Source of the DNA: Ignavibacteria bacterium
GTDB lineage: Bacteria > Bacteroidota > Ignavibacteria > Tepidaquicellales > Tepidaquicellaceae
Length of the DNA stretch: 64,000 nt
Direction: 5' to 3'
Assembly: GCA_019694675.1 (NCBI GenBank)
Contig: JAIBBK010000003.1
Span: 1 to 64,000, forward strand
Notes under the pieces: model-generated
What the model saw: the letters and a program-made list of their open reading frames with translations, nothing else
Databases searched by the model: none
What the model was told of the DNA's origin: nothing
Position numbers and translations under genes: made by a program
Shown: piece after piece, positions 36,346-46,186 of the stretch
How positions within the stretch are numbered: position 1 is the stretch's first letter
Layout: each line of letters starts with the position of its first letter

Positions 36346-37683
36346 ATGGCTAAGAAACCCGGAAAGGTCTTCATTTTAGATACGAACGTAATACTACATG
36401 ATGCTTCCTGCATCCATCAGTTCAAGGAAAATGACATCATAATTCCTATCACTGTCATCGAAGAGCTTGACCATTTCAAGCGCGGATCACAGGTTATAAA
36501 TCTCAATGCCCGCGAGTTCGCAAGGACTCTTGATACAATGACCGGCTCTGCGCTCTTCAACGGAGGCATATCGCTCGGGAAAGGAAAGGGCAAGGTCCGC
36601 ATAGCAATGACGCGCGGGCTGAGCGATGAGATACGCGAGATCTTCAGGGATGACAATCCCGACCACAGGATACTCTCCACGGCGCTGGACATTTCAAGAA
36701 GCGATAAGAAAAGGTCTGTCATTCTGGTGTCGAAGGATGTGAACCTGAGGATGAAAGCAAAAGCACTCGGACTGCCCGCCGAAGACTACACAACTGACCG
36801 CATCAGCAGTGTTGAAGAGCTTTACAGCGGCAAGGAAACCATTGATGATTTTGACGACGGGATCCTTCAGCGGCTTTATGCCCCGCCGTTTGAAGTTCCG
36901 CTTAAGGAATTTGGAAAGAAGCTGAAGGGCGAAGTACTGCCTAACAAATTCTACATACTCAGGAATTCAAACCGCTCCGTTCTTTCTCACCTTGATGCAA
37001 AGAACGAGGTGATGAGAAGGATTGACAAGATCGAGACATACGGGATAAGGTCGCGCAATGCGGAGCAGACGTTTGCTGTTGACGCGCTGATCAACACGAA
37101 CATTCCGCTTGTGTCAATTACAGGCAAGGCCGGCACGGGGAAAACGCTTCTGGCAATCGCTTCCGCCCTTCATGTAAGAAAGCATTACAGGCAGATATAC
37201 ATCGCCCGACCCGTTGTTCCGCTCAGCAACAAGGATATCGGTTACCTTCCCGGCGACATTGACGACAAGCTTGCTCCTTACATGCAGCCGCTTTGGGACA
37301 ATATCAAGGTCATTCAGGATCAGTACAGCGAAACGGACAAGCAGTACCAGCAGATCTCGCAGATGACCAAAGACAACAAACTTGTGATAGAGCCGCTCAG
37401 CTATATCCGCGGAAGAAGTCTTCAGAGGATCTTCTTCATTGTGGATGAGGCACAGAACCTCACACCGCATGAGATAAAGACGATCATAACAAGGGCGGGA
37501 GAAGGAGCAAAACTTGTTTTCACTGGAGATATCTATCAGATAGACCATCCGTATCTTGATTCGCAGTCCAACGGGCTGTCATATCTGATCGAACACTTCA
37601 AGGGCCAGAAGCTTTATTCGCACGTCAACCTTGTCAAAGGCGAGAGGTCTGAACTGGCCGAACTCGCTAGCAATCTGCTCTGA
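36346..37683 (+). CDS. PIN-PhoH fusion protein (RNase/helicase type)
   Basis: A 445-residue cytosolic protein of the PhoH2 class. The N-terminal PIN RNase domain (residues 8-150) has 'FILDTNVILHD', 'EELDHFKRG' and 'DHRILSTALD' acidic residues. The C-terminal PhoH ATPase has Walker A 'TGKAGTGKTLLA' near residue 260 and Walker B 'FFIVDEAQNLTPHEIKTI'. Related proteins unwind and cleave RNA in an ATP-dependent way. The HAD gene starts at the base after its stop, and the GNAT gene likewise follows the HAD gene, so all three form a tight operon. Confidence 0.92.
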   Translation: MAKKPGKVFILDTNVILHDASCIHQFKENDIIIPITVIEELDHFKRGSQVINLNAREFARTLDTMTGSALFNGGISLGKGKGKVRIAMTRGLSDEIREIFRDDNPDHRILSTALDISRSDKKRSVILVSKDVNLRMKAKALGLPAEDYTTDRISSVEELYSGKETIDDFDDGILQRLYAPPFEVPLKEFGKKLKGEVLPNKFYILRNSNRSVLSHLDAKNEVMRRIDKIETYGIRSRNAEQTFAVDALINTNIPLVSITGKAGTGKTLLAIASALHVRKHYRQIYIARPVVPLSNKDIGYLPGDIDDKLAPYMQPLWDNIKVIQDQYSETDKQYQQISQMTKDNKLVIEPLSYIRGRSLQRIFFIVDEAQNLTPHEIKTIITRAGEGAKLVFTGDIYQIDHPYLDSQSNGLSYLIEHFKGQKLYSHVNLVKGERSELAELASNLL

Positions 37684-38367
37684 ATGGAGAAAGAAGCAAA
37701 TGACTTCGGAGTGATCTTCGACATGGACGGAGTGCTTATAGACTCTGAGCCGCTTTATGTGGAAATGAACGAAGAACTCTTTTCCGAACTCGGGATCTTC
37801 ATTGACAAGGAAGAATATCACAAGTTTGTGGGAATGTCTTCTCCGCTGATGTGGGGAATGATCAAAGAGGAGTTTTCACTTCCTCAGAGCGTTGATGAAC
37901 TTATGAACAGGGAGAAGCAGAGGATTCACGAACTGCTGAGGTCAGACAGGTTATCTGAACCTATAGCAGGTGTGGAGAGCCTGCTGATGGATATTAACAA
38001 AGCAGGTATTCCGGCCGCAGTGGCGTCGTCATCCGCCAGAAAGAATGTGGAGATGGTCTTGTCAAAGCTTGATCTTTCGGGATACTTCAAGGCAACCGTT
38101 TGCGGAGAGGATGTGGCTAACGGGAAGCCCGCACCGGATATTTTTCTTAAGGCGTCAGCGGCGATAAATACAGCTCCGGAGAATTGCGTGGTGATCGAAG
38201 ATTCCGTCAACGGACTGCGCGGCTCTCTTGCCGCAGGAATGAGATGCATCGGATATGCGGGAGACCCCCTTTCAAAACAGGATCTGACCGGCGCCGACTT
38301 GCTTGTTAAGTCTTTTCACGAAGAAGACAGAATTGCAATTATGAAATTCATTTCGAGGAGGCATTGA
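37684..38367 (+). CDS. HAD-superfamily hydrolase, beta-phosphoglucomutase-like
   Basis: A 227-residue HAD subfamily IA protein. Motif I is 'VIFDMDGVLIDSEPLY', motif II 'VASSSARKN', motif III Lys in 'NGKPAPDIFLKA' and motif IV 'CVVIEDSVNGLRGSLAAGM'. The helical cap follows motif I. It would dephosphorylate or isomerise a sugar phosphate. The ATG directly abuts the stop of the PIN-PhoH gene and its own stop abuts the next ATG, so translation is probably coupled. Confidence 0.9.
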   Translation: MEKEANDFGVIFDMDGVLIDSEPLYVEMNEELFSELGIFIDKEEYHKFVGMSSPLMWGMIKEEFSLPQSVDELMNREKQRIHELLRSDRLSEPIAGVESLLMDINKAGIPAAVASSSARKNVEMVLSKLDLSGYFKATVCGEDVANGKPAPDIFLKASAAINTAPENCVVIEDSVNGLRGSLAAGMRCIGYAGDPLSKQDLTGADLLVKSFHEEDRIAIMKFISRRH

Positions 38368-38922
38368 ATGTCATACACTGATGCCGTAAGGAAGTACACG
38401 AAGTCTGGCAAGGAGATCCTGATAAGGAGTGCGCATGCTTCCGATGCACGGGGCATCATTGAGATTAAGACTCAGGTAATTGAAGAGAAGATCTATATGC
38501 TGAGGGAAAAGGATGAAGCATCGTTCACGGAAGAGTCTGAAACAGCAGACATCAACAGCCATCTCGAAAAGGAAGGATGCGCGTACATAGTTGCCGTTCA
38601 CGAAAGTAAGATCGCCGGATTCATCGAGCTGATGAACGGCAGTCTGAAAAGAACCCGGCATGCGGGCATGCTCAGCATCTTCATTGCAAATGAGTACAGA
38701 GGCGACGGAATCGGTTCAATGCTTCTTGAGGAGCTTGTAAAGTGGGCGGAAAGGGACCCTGTATTGGAAAAGCTTACGCTTGCGGTGTTCTCTGTTAACG
38801 AAAGGGCAATTGCAATGTACAAGAAATTCGGTTTTGAAACGGAAGGTGTGTGTCCGAGAGATATGAAGCTCGGTGACGGGACTTACATAGACAGCATACT
38901 GATGTACAGGTTTGTTAAGTGA
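38368..38922 (+). CDS. GNAT-family N-acetyltransferase
   Basis: A 184-residue GNAT protein. The acetyl-CoA binding loop is 'IFIANEYRGDGIGSMLLEELVKWA' (residues 108-131), followed by 'LTLAVFSVNERAIAMYKKFGFETEG'. The acceptor, either a small molecule or the alpha-amine of a ribosomal protein (RimI-like), cannot be told. It is third in the PIN-PhoH / HAD / GNAT operon. It ends 3 bp from the convergent DUF3298 gene. Confidence 0.9.
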   Translation: MSYTDAVRKYTKSGKEILIRSAHASDARGIIEIKTQVIEEKIYMLREKDEASFTEESETADINSHLEKEGCAYIVAVHESKIAGFIELMNGSLKRTRHAGMLSIFIANEYRGDGIGSMLLEELVKWAERDPVLEKLTLAVFSVNERAIAMYKKFGFETEGVCPRDMKLGDGTYIDSILMYRFVK

Positions 38923-38925
38923 TCT

Positions 38926-39672
38926 TCAGCGGAACATGTACTCAAGCGGACCTTTCGGATCCGTGTACGGAAGCAATTCCGAAAGAGGTATTGATACATA
39001 CTGAATTCCCATCACATAAGGTCCTGCCTGATACGGATTGAAAACAATGTGAAGCGTATCTTCCTGCAGATACCACGTACCGTAATTCTTCACATCGGGG
39101 GCGGTTCCTTCATCGATCATTTCAGAAATGTTTTCGTAACCTTCCTTTTCCGCCCGCAGTTTAAGATCTTTGTTGCAGTAATCCGAAATGAATGTCAAAT
39201 AGCCGCTCTCCCTCACGAACAGTTTTGAGATCGAATCCAGGACTCCATAGGCAGTTGTGCTGTAATTGAATGTTGTTATTGTAGTGAGCGGATGCGCTGC
39301 TCCCGCAATATAGCTGAACTCCTCTATCACAGCGGACAAAAGCGTTCCGCCGTTCACAAACGCCTCGCTTGTGATATCAAGCTCGCTTTGCATGCTGTCA
39401 GGTATCATCGGATTCCTTTCCCTTGCGGCTGATTCAAAACTGCTGATCTTACTGTTGCAGAGTGCTTCAATTGCATTGTTGATGTCACCTGCAATTCCCC
39501 TCATCCCCATGAGCGCATCCGGGCCGAAATCTACCTGAGGATAGCTTGCTGATACTTTCCATCCGATACCACGCGTTGAGAATTCCTGTTTCTTGTAGGT
39601 GATGTTCAATGTCTGCGAAAAGCAAATGCTTGTCGCTGCAATCATGAACAGAATGGCAAATAGACTTTTCAT
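38926..39672 (-). CDS. Secreted DUF4163/DUF3298 (PdaC/RsiV-like) protein
   Basis: A 248-residue exported protein (signal peptide MKSLFAILFMIAATSICFSQ). The first half ('LNITYKKQEFSTRGIGWKVSASYPQV') fits DUF4163. The second half ('SYIAGAAHPLTTITTFNYSTTAYGVLDSISKLF' and 'DTLHIVFNPYQAGPYVMGIQYVSIPLSEL') fits DUF3298. This pair occurs in periplasmic or cell-wall-associated proteins such as PdaC and RsiV, where it binds lysozyme or peptidoglycan. No anti-sigma membrane part is present, so an RsiV role is unlikely. Confidence 0.82.
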   Translation of the reverse strand: MKSLFAILFMIAATSICFSQTLNITYKKQEFSTRGIGWKVSASYPQVDFGPDALMGMRGIAGDINNAIEALCNSKISSFESAARERNPMIPDSMQSELDITSEAFVNGGTLLSAVIEEFSYIAGAAHPLTTITTFNYSTTAYGVLDSISKLFVRESGYLTFISDYCNKDLKLRAEKEGYENISEMIDEGTAPDVKNYGTWYLQEDTLHIVFNPYQAGPYVMGIQYVSIPLSELLPYTDPKGPLEYMFR

Positions 39673-39824
39673 TGTTAAGAATTTTTTGTCGAAATCTACA
39701 AAAGTTAATTCTTATTTGCTTTACAGAATTTGGTTCGTGATCTTTGTAAAGAAGAAAAGAGACCTGATTTTCAAGCCCCCCTTTTAGAAAATAGTATTAG
39801 GAATTAGTTAGATGTCATTTGTCA

Positions 39825-42800
39825 CTATTTTATTAGGGCCATCCTCTTCGTTTCCGAAAATTTCCGAGCTTCCAGTCGGTAGAAATAAACTCCACTTGCC
39901 AACCCTGACGCATTGAATTCATATTCGTACCTGCCTGCAACTTTGAACTCATTATTGACAAGCCTAGTTACTTCTCTTCCAAGCAGATCATAAATAACCA
40001 AACTCACTCTTGAGTCTTGAGGGAGATCAAACGATATCTTTGTTGCTGGATTAAATGGATTTGGATAGTTCGGATGCAAAGCGAATCTAGTCGGAAGAAT
40101 GTTTGCCTCATACTTGTCTGAATTTTCACCACCGGTTGACTTCATTATTCTGCTCATGTCATCCGAGATCATTGAAACATGCATGGCGATCGTTTCCGGC
40201 TTTCTTGCTTTGACAACTTCCTTCAGCACTTTCATCTCCTGATATCTTTTCTTCTCGCTGTTAGACGCTTCATTCTTAGTAACCTTTTCCTCAAGTGACT
40301 TTATCTCGCGGGTCTGTTTATTTACCTGACTTGAAAATGTTTTGGTGAGATTTTCGTTGAGAGTTTTTCTGTCATCAGTTGAAAACTTTCTGCTGTCGTA
40401 AACATCATTCGGGTCATCTATGTAACTGATCACACCTTCATCCTTCAGTGCAGGCTCGTTCTTGCTTGTTGCGCCTCCGCCCGAACCGCCTTGTGAGTTC
40501 AGCAGACTCGTTGCGGCATAGTCCCAGCTTGCAAGCAAGCCCTCGTAACTGTATGGAAACTGATTGATGATCTGCTGAAAACCCGACATGGCCGATTCAT
40601 AAAGCCCGAGTGAGACTTTGCATTTCTGAACGAAGTAAAATGCCTGACGGATCATAATTTCCCTTTCAGGGTTGTTCAATATGTATGACTCAAGGAATGA
40701 CTTCAGTTCTGACATTCCGCTGCTGCTTGTGTCTTGTTTCAATTCTGCCAGATACAGCTTTGAGATCAAGCTTGCGTCTTCAACACTGTCGCTGTGAGTT
40801 GTAAGCAGTTCATTACAAAGTTCCGAGACCCTTTCATAGTCCCGCTTTCTGAGATTGATAGAAACGGAATCGCTTAATGCTCTAATTGCCACAGCTTCAG
40901 AAACTGACCCAGCCTCTGCGGCTTCTTCATATTTATAATTTCTAATTTTTAATTTTGAATTGCTCTTCCCTGCCCCCGAGCTGGATCCTCCTGATAAATA
41001 GTGTATCGTATCAGATACTCCGTTTCCCAGATCAAAGACCATCAATCCTTCCGGCTCATCAGGATCGCAGCTTCCCGGCAATGTGTCCAAAACAACCGTA
41101 GCATAGTCCGGATATTTTAGATTGTGTTTTACAATCAGATCATTTCCGATTTTGAAGCAATTTCGTTCGGCAGGGTAAGGGTTGCCGTAAACCTCGTCGA
41201 GTATAATGCCCTCAAGCTGCCAATTGCCTGTCTCTGACCCGGCAAGACGAAATATATTATAGCCCTGATCGATGAGCAGAAACGAATTGCTGAACTGCAT
41301 ACAAGCAGCCAAAGATCCTTCAACAAGAATTGTATTGTATCCGCCGGTGAAAATTCCTCCCGATGGCGAAAGGTTTGCACTTGATGTAGAGTATTGGATT
41401 ATCCCCTTTGAGCTTTGTTCGCTCCCGAGAATGTAATTGCCGTAAAAGTCCACTGATGAACCAAGCATCATGACTGTGTTATCATAACCCGTAAAGTTAT
41501 TTTCCTTTATTGCTCCGCCGGTGACATTGCTTAGGAGAATGGCAAGCGTGTTATTTTCTGATGACGATTCGAATTCATTCCACTCAAACAGGACTGGTAT
41601 TCCGACATAGCCAGTTGCAATTACCGACACCGCAGGCAATGAGCCGGTGTTAAGTTTGAAATGGTTACTAAAGATGTAAACATCATCCGGGTCGGCCTGA
41701 GATGAGTAACTCAACAGCAGGGAGCCGGTTCTGCTTGTGGACGAAGCCTGAAAAGTACAGTTGGATACTGTGATACTGCCGCAATCGGTAAACTCAGCGG
41801 CATAAGTGCTGTCAACGGGGTAGGATGATATGTTTTCGAAATAAGTCTGATGCATTTCTACTTCATCGCATCCGGTGAGTTTCAAACCTTTCCATGTAGC
41901 TGTTCCTACCGACTTAAGCGTAATTGGCAAGCTCTCATCGGGATAAATACCGCTCTTGAAATTTCCTCCGTTCATGTTTATTCGTGCAGATGTGTTTACA
42001 AACACGATTGTTGTATTCGGCACAATGGTAATATCATGCCCGTTGTTGTTCACTTCTCCTTTGCACTCAAACTCAAACCCGCCGCAGTCTTCATCTGCAA
42101 CCAATGTTCCTCCTTCCTGCATAACCGGAGCGAGTTTGTAGAGCTTGCCTTCGCCGGGTAGGAAGTCGGCAAGGAACATGAAATTTGTATCTCTTTTGTC
42201 TAATACCTTGATGCAGGAATCGTTGCTCAGATCATACAATTTCCAGTTGTTGAATCCTTCCAGCTTCGATGAATTCCATTTGATGGTAACGATTCTTCGA
42301 CCGCCTATTCTGTCTGACGATGTGTAATCGAAGAAAGGTGAACACCTCTTGTTAACTATCATGAAGTACTTTGACCTGTCGTTGCCCTGATTAGGTTTTT
42401 CGAACACTGCGGCCTGAAGATACAATTCCGATGTTTGATCCGGAATAGCGTTGATAAGATCCGGGATTGTGTCAGGAGCAAATTCAAAGGCCCTGAAGGC
42501 GTTGAGACCTTTGACAATAGTGTTTGTGGTAAGCAGATTTCTTTCATCAATCTGCCTGTAGCTGTAAGACATTCTTCCCGAATTATCAAATTCTACTAAT
42601 TGAACGCCTTGCTTATTTAATATCGAATCCAGTTTCTTTATCCCATTCCATTTGTCCTGTCCGTAAACATTGGCAGTCCTTGGGCTCAGATCAGGATTAG
42701 TGAGCCCTCTGGTGAACTCAACCGTGTTTGTGTATTCACCGTGTGAGTCATATGCAAAATACATGATGCCTTTTGCCCCATAAGAAACCGCAAGGTTTGC

Positions 42801-44453
42801 CATCAGGCTTGTTTCCTCATTTGTAGGTTCTTTCAACTGATGATTGGAATTCCACCACATATGAGTTTGGGCAAGATGAATTAATCTCAGGTCGGGAGAG
42901 AGTTTTGATATAGAATCTGTCTTTTTCATAATTGCTGAAAACGACCCTCCCGTGCCTCTTCCGAAGTCTAGCCTGTTCTGCAGGCTGTCTTCATACGCCG
43001 ATACAGTTCGCGGATAACTTAATATGCCGTTCGACTTTGAATACGAGCTTGCCGAAAGTGAGGTGGGGTGATAAGAACTGCCTTCTGTCCATGTAGAAGT
43101 TGATTCGAAACCTTCGAGAGAATATGACATATTGACTAGATAATTCAGGTCCGCCCGCTCTACCAGATACCTGTCAAGTTCCGCAGCTGACAAGTCCCTG
43201 CGACTGCCTGCTACATTCCAATCCGGAATATGAACTTTGATAAGCTCGCAGTTCAGATTCGGCATCAGGGAGATCTTCCCCTGAGATTCATCCTCTATCA
43301 GGCTGTTTACATAGCTGATGCAGGGTATCATGTTGAACTCAAACTCCTCCGCATAGAAATTGTTGGGAATCGGATTGTTCTCGTCATATCCGTAAAGTGC
43401 AAGCTGTGTTTCTTCACGGATTTGAGGATCCCACAAGCCCTTGAACAACTCGTGGGCAGGCTCGTTTTCAACTCGTACGTAATCAATCCACATATCACAC
43501 ATTCCGTACCAGTAAACTCTGATGTCTGTTTTGATTGTATCATTATTCCAATCGGAAAACCATCTGTAGCCGCCGGGGCAGATTGCATTTGCCGGCAATT
43601 CAATTGATGAAGAATCTCCTGAACTGAAGTAGTATTCTTCCATGAAATGGCCGTAATAATTAGTCAGTAAGCCCTTTCTGAAGTATCCCGCCAGAATATC
43701 CTTGCTCAATATCAGGCTATCGTCCCAATTGTACACTTCAATTCTGCATACTTGTGTATTCCAGTTCAAATTATTATTGGCAAATGACGTGTCTATTCTT
43801 ATCCTCGGCATCACGTACCATTTATATGTATCGTCATTCAACCACGGCGGCCAAAGCTTATTCGCCTGCTCCCGGTTTGCTCTTAAGCCCTGAACAATAT
43901 ATCCTTGATTTGATCCCGGATTCGATGGGGTTGCTTCGCAGTACTTTACTCTTGCCCCGCTTCCATAAATGCTGTTGTCATTTATGTCGCGTACGTAAGC
44001 ATTGTTTACTGATGTGTTGTATGAATGAAACCAGTAATCATCTCCAATGCCTATAGCTTCACAATGATAATCGCTTCTTTGCCCGTATGCTGTGTATTGA
44101 ATTTTTGGCCTGTCCATTATGGTCCTCAGGCCGTTTTGCCTGTTGCGATCCATTCTGGAAATAACAGCCCCTGAATATTGAGCGGTTGGTACATTGTACT
44201 GGTCGTTCGGAATATTTGGCCATCCTCGATCCGGTGCTGTATATTTATGCCACCCGTTCACTCCAAGATCAGGATAGTGCTGATACGAGGTATCCAGAGC
44301 TGAATGAGTTGCCGCTATTAGAAATTGATTATCTCCCCCAGGAACCGAAGAAAGCAACACTTCTTTACCGGTCTTTACTGACCTCAGATTGCTGAAACTA
44401 AGAATTAATCCTGAACAGATCAGCACTAACGAAATAAATATTCTTGTTTTCAT
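39825..44453 (-). CDS. Giant T9SS cargo: beta-helix, TPR-like and sorting domain
   Basis: A 1542-residue secreted protein (signal peptide MKTRIFISLVLICSGLILSF). The first 800 residues form one or more globular domains I cannot name, with Trp/Tyr-rich segments ('DDTYKWYVMPRIRIDTSF'). Residues about 820-1160 are a right-handed beta-helix, then TPR-like helices ('YILNNPEREIMIRQAFYFVQKCKV', 'QQIINQFPYSYEGLLASWDYA'), a charged coiled linker and a T9SS domain (PNYPNPFNPATKISF, YDLLGREVTRLV, ASGVYFYRLEA, MALIK). This is the same scaffold order as the proteases at 10179 and 16090 but with a diverged sequence. An AT-rich insert is noted at 40925-40962. Confidence 0.85.
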   Translation of the reverse strand: MKTRIFISLVLICSGLILSFSNLRSVKTGKEVLLSSVPGGDNQFLIAATHSALDTSYQHYPDLGVNGWHKYTAPDRGWPNIPNDQYNVPTAQYSGAVISRMDRNRQNGLRTIMDRPKIQYTAYGQRSDYHCEAIGIGDDYWFHSYNTSVNNAYVRDINDNSIYGSGARVKYCEATPSNPGSNQGYIVQGLRANREQANKLWPPWLNDDTYKWYVMPRIRIDTSFANNNLNWNTQVCRIEVYNWDDSLILSKDILAGYFRKGLLTNYYGHFMEEYYFSSGDSSSIELPANAICPGGYRWFSDWNNDTIKTDIRVYWYGMCDMWIDYVRVENEPAHELFKGLWDPQIREETQLALYGYDENNPIPNNFYAEEFEFNMIPCISYVNSLIEDESQGKISLMPNLNCELIKVHIPDWNVAGSRRDLSAAELDRYLVERADLNYLVNMSYSLEGFESTSTWTEGSSYHPTSLSASSYSKSNGILSYPRTVSAYEDSLQNRLDFGRGTGGSFSAIMKKTDSISKLSPDLRLIHLAQTHMWWNSNHQLKEPTNEETSLMANLAVSYGAKGIMYFAYDSHGEYTNTVEFTRGLTNPDLSPRTANVYGQDKWNGIKKLDSILNKQGVQLVEFDNSGRMSYSYRQIDERNLLTTNTIVKGLNAFRAFEFAPDTIPDLINAIPDQTSELYLQAAVFEKPNQGNDRSKYFMIVNKRCSPFFDYTSSDRIGGRRIVTIKWNSSKLEGFNNWKLYDLSNDSCIKVLDKRDTNFMFLADFLPGEGKLYKLAPVMQEGGTLVADEDCGGFEFECKGEVNNNGHDITIVPNTTIVFVNTSARINMNGGNFKSGIYPDESLPITLKSVGTATWKGLKLTGCDEVEMHQTYFENISSYPVDSTYAAEFTDCGSITVSNCTFQASSTSRTGSLLLSYSSQADPDDVYIFSNHFKLNTGSLPAVSVIATGYVGIPVLFEWNEFESSSENNTLAILLSNVTGGAIKENNFTGYDNTVMMLGSSVDFYGNYILGSEQSSKGIIQYSTSSANLSPSGGIFTGGYNTILVEGSLAACMQFSNSFLLIDQGYNIFRLAGSETGNWQLEGIILDEVYGNPYPAERNCFKIGNDLIVKHNLKYPDYATVVLDTLPGSCDPDEPEGLMVFDLGNGVSDTIHYLSGGSSSGAGKSNSKLKIRNYKYEEAAEAGSVSEAVAIRALSDSVSINLRKRDYERVSELCNELLTTHSDSVEDASLISKLYLAELKQDTSSSGMSELKSFLESYILNNPEREIMIRQAFYFVQKCKVSLGLYESAMSGFQQIINQFPYSYEGLLASWDYAATSLLNSQGGSGGGATSKNEPALKDEGVISYIDDPNDVYDSRKFSTDDRKTLNENLTKTFSSQVNKQTREIKSLEEKVTKNEASNSEKKRYQEMKVLKEVVKARKPETIAMHVSMISDDMSRIMKSTGGENSDKYEANILPTRFALHPNYPNPFNPATKISFDLPQDSRVSLVIYDLLGREVTRLVNNEFKVAGRYEYEFNASGLASGVYFYRLEARKFSETKRMALIK

Positions 44454-44482
44454 CTCTCTGAAATTTTGAGTTTAGAAAAAAT

Positions 44483-45862
44483 CTACTTTGCCAAAACCAT
44501 CTTGACGGTGAATCTTTCATCACGTGTAACAAGAGAACAGAAGTAAACTCCTGAAGAAAGCCCTTCTCCATTGAAATTGTATTCATAAGTTCCAGCCTGA
44601 AGCTCTCCATCGATCAACTCTCTCATTGTCTTTCCTGTAAGGTCATGAACTGATAATCTGACTCTGCCATAGCGGAGTATGTCAAATCGTATGGCTGTAG
44701 TTGCGTTAAACGGATTCGGATAATTCTGATGAAGCACAAAACTCTGCGGAACTTCGGTTGAGATCTGCCTGACATTCAGAAAGACCGGATCACCGCCGGT
44801 AACTGTTCGGATCCCGTTTCCTTCTCTACTGTAAACCCATCCGCTGTTCTTATTGAGAAAGTCAACGTATCGATAAACAATGTTACTAATTGAAGTGTCA
44901 GGGACCTGGTAATACCAATTCATTCCACCGTTGGAAGTGAAGTTTAGAAAATATCGTATGCTGCTATTGGGATACAATAATGCACCGCCACCTCCCCAAA
45001 TTGTATCATTATTTATGTTGGAGAACGAAACAATGAAATTATCTATTATATAACCTCCGCTTGGAATTGATTGCTCTGTCCAAGTATTTCCACCATCGGT
45101 AGTATGCTCCATTAAAGAAGTAAAGTAATTGTAGCACTTCCAGCCTTCCTCCCGGTTGGAGAAATGCATATCATCAAAACCTTCCTCACCCGAAACCCTT
45201 GTCCAGTTCACGCCACCATTGACTGTCTTTATGAGAAATTCTTGTCTATTATCCCCTGCAAATCCTAATATACCATCGTAAAAGTAAATCTTGTTTGGTT
45301 TGCTTCCCCCAAGTCCACCGCCATATTGTAACTCCCAATCAAACCCTCCGTTCGTGGTTCGGAATAATCCACCGTTGAACCCGTTATCATCAGCAATCCA
45401 GATTGTATCTTCGCTGAGCACTGAAATGTCATCAATTCTCAGAGTTGACGGTGTTTCAATCGTATTCCAGTTAGTGCCACCATTTGAGGTCCTTGCAAGA
45501 AATCCTCCGCTGACATTGTATCCGCCGGATATGTATCCGGTTTCTCCGTTTAGAAAAACAACTCTGCTAAGGTCTCGGTATATTGAGCTCACTATACTCC
45601 AGACTTCTCCACCGTCGGTTGTCTTGACTATGAAATTTGTATCTGCAGGTGAATTATCTCCCGTTACAGCATAACCTGTAAGGCTGTCAATGAAAGTAAT
45701 GTCAGAAATCGGACGGTTATTCAAAAACGGCATGTGCTGTTTTTGCCACCCGGATGGCGGATTATGCTGAAAGTTGAACGCATTGATGAACACAAAAATG
45801 CTGAAGAACCAGAGGAGATTCATGATGAAAGCAGAACTGTTACGAGGAGATGTGGATTTCAT
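44483..45862 (-). CDS. T9SS cargo: BNR/YCF48-like beta-propeller
   Basis: A 459-residue secreted protein. The ATG at 45862 follows AAGGAAG by about seven bases; the hydrophobic core 'MNLLWFFSIFVFINAF' makes the signal peptide. Repeats such as 'FIVKTTDGGEVWSIV', 'FLARTSNGGTNWNTIE', 'FRTTNGGFDWELQYGG' and 'EHTTDGGNTWTEQ' are Asp-box / YCF48-like blades of a propeller. The sorting domain reads HQNYPNPFNATTAIRF, VHDLTGKTMRELI, SSGVYFCSL. It is probably a sugar-binding or structural surface protein. It starts 30 bp from the end of the giant beta-helix gene in the same direction of transcription. Confidence 0.87.
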   Translation of the reverse strand: MKSTSPRNSSAFIMNLLWFFSIFVFINAFNFQHNPPSGWQKQHMPFLNNRPISDITFIDSLTGYAVTGDNSPADTNFIVKTTDGGEVWSIVSSIYRDLSRVVFLNGETGYISGGYNVSGGFLARTSNGGTNWNTIETPSTLRIDDISVLSEDTIWIADDNGFNGGLFRTTNGGFDWELQYGGGLGGSKPNKIYFYDGILGFAGDNRQEFLIKTVNGGVNWTRVSGEEGFDDMHFSNREEGWKCYNYFTSLMEHTTDGGNTWTEQSIPSGGYIIDNFIVSFSNINNDTIWGGGGALLYPNSSIRYFLNFTSNGGMNWYYQVPDTSISNIVYRYVDFLNKNSGWVYSREGNGIRTVTGGDPVFLNVRQISTEVPQSFVLHQNYPNPFNATTAIRFDILRYGRVRLSVHDLTGKTMRELIDGELQAGTYEYNFNGEGLSSGVYFCSLVTRDERFTVKMVLAK

Positions 45863-46095
45863 AATAACTTCCTTTATACAAACTTATGTGAAAAGGTTTT
45901 TAGAAACTATGACCTGCGTCATAGTTTGTAAAAATATTTTCTATTGCTCTTGCAAGATCAGCGCATCAGCAGTCTCACCGGCTGCGCCCGGCCTCTGTGA
46001 ATTATTGCCCTCATCTCTACAGCTATGCCAAGCCTGTATTAGTGCCATTGAATCAGCAGTCGGATCAGAATCTAACAAGGGCGGGCAAAAGTAAA
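45863..46095. other. Intergenic region upstream of the YCF48-like cargo gene
   Basis: No gene is visible. It should contain the promoter of the propeller gene on the - strand. The terminator of the protease gene lies at its far end (46096-46121). Confidence 0.4.
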
Positions 46096-46121
46096 AAAGC
46101 CCGCACATGTGCGCGGGCTTT
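46096..46121 (-). terminator. Rho-independent terminator of the protease gene
   Basis: On the - strand AAAGCCCGC pairs with GCGGGCTTT across an 8-nt loop (GCACATGT) and is followed by a T-run. It lies 66 bp downstream of the stop at 46187. A-residues on the other side make it potentially bidirectional. Confidence 0.85.
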
Positions 46122-46186
46122 GTGTTAACTCCTAAACTCGGAACCTGAAGGTTCGCTTTAAAGAATGCTTACAAGTGGCACATTTG

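Noticed and set aside
38926..39672. RsiV-type anti-sigma factor
   Set aside because: The DUF3298 part fits, but there is no cytoplasmic sigma-binding domain or transmembrane helix, only a signal peptide.
46096..46121. Terminator assigned to the + strand
   Set aside because: No + strand gene ends nearby; the T-run and the upstream stop both fit the - strand protease gene.
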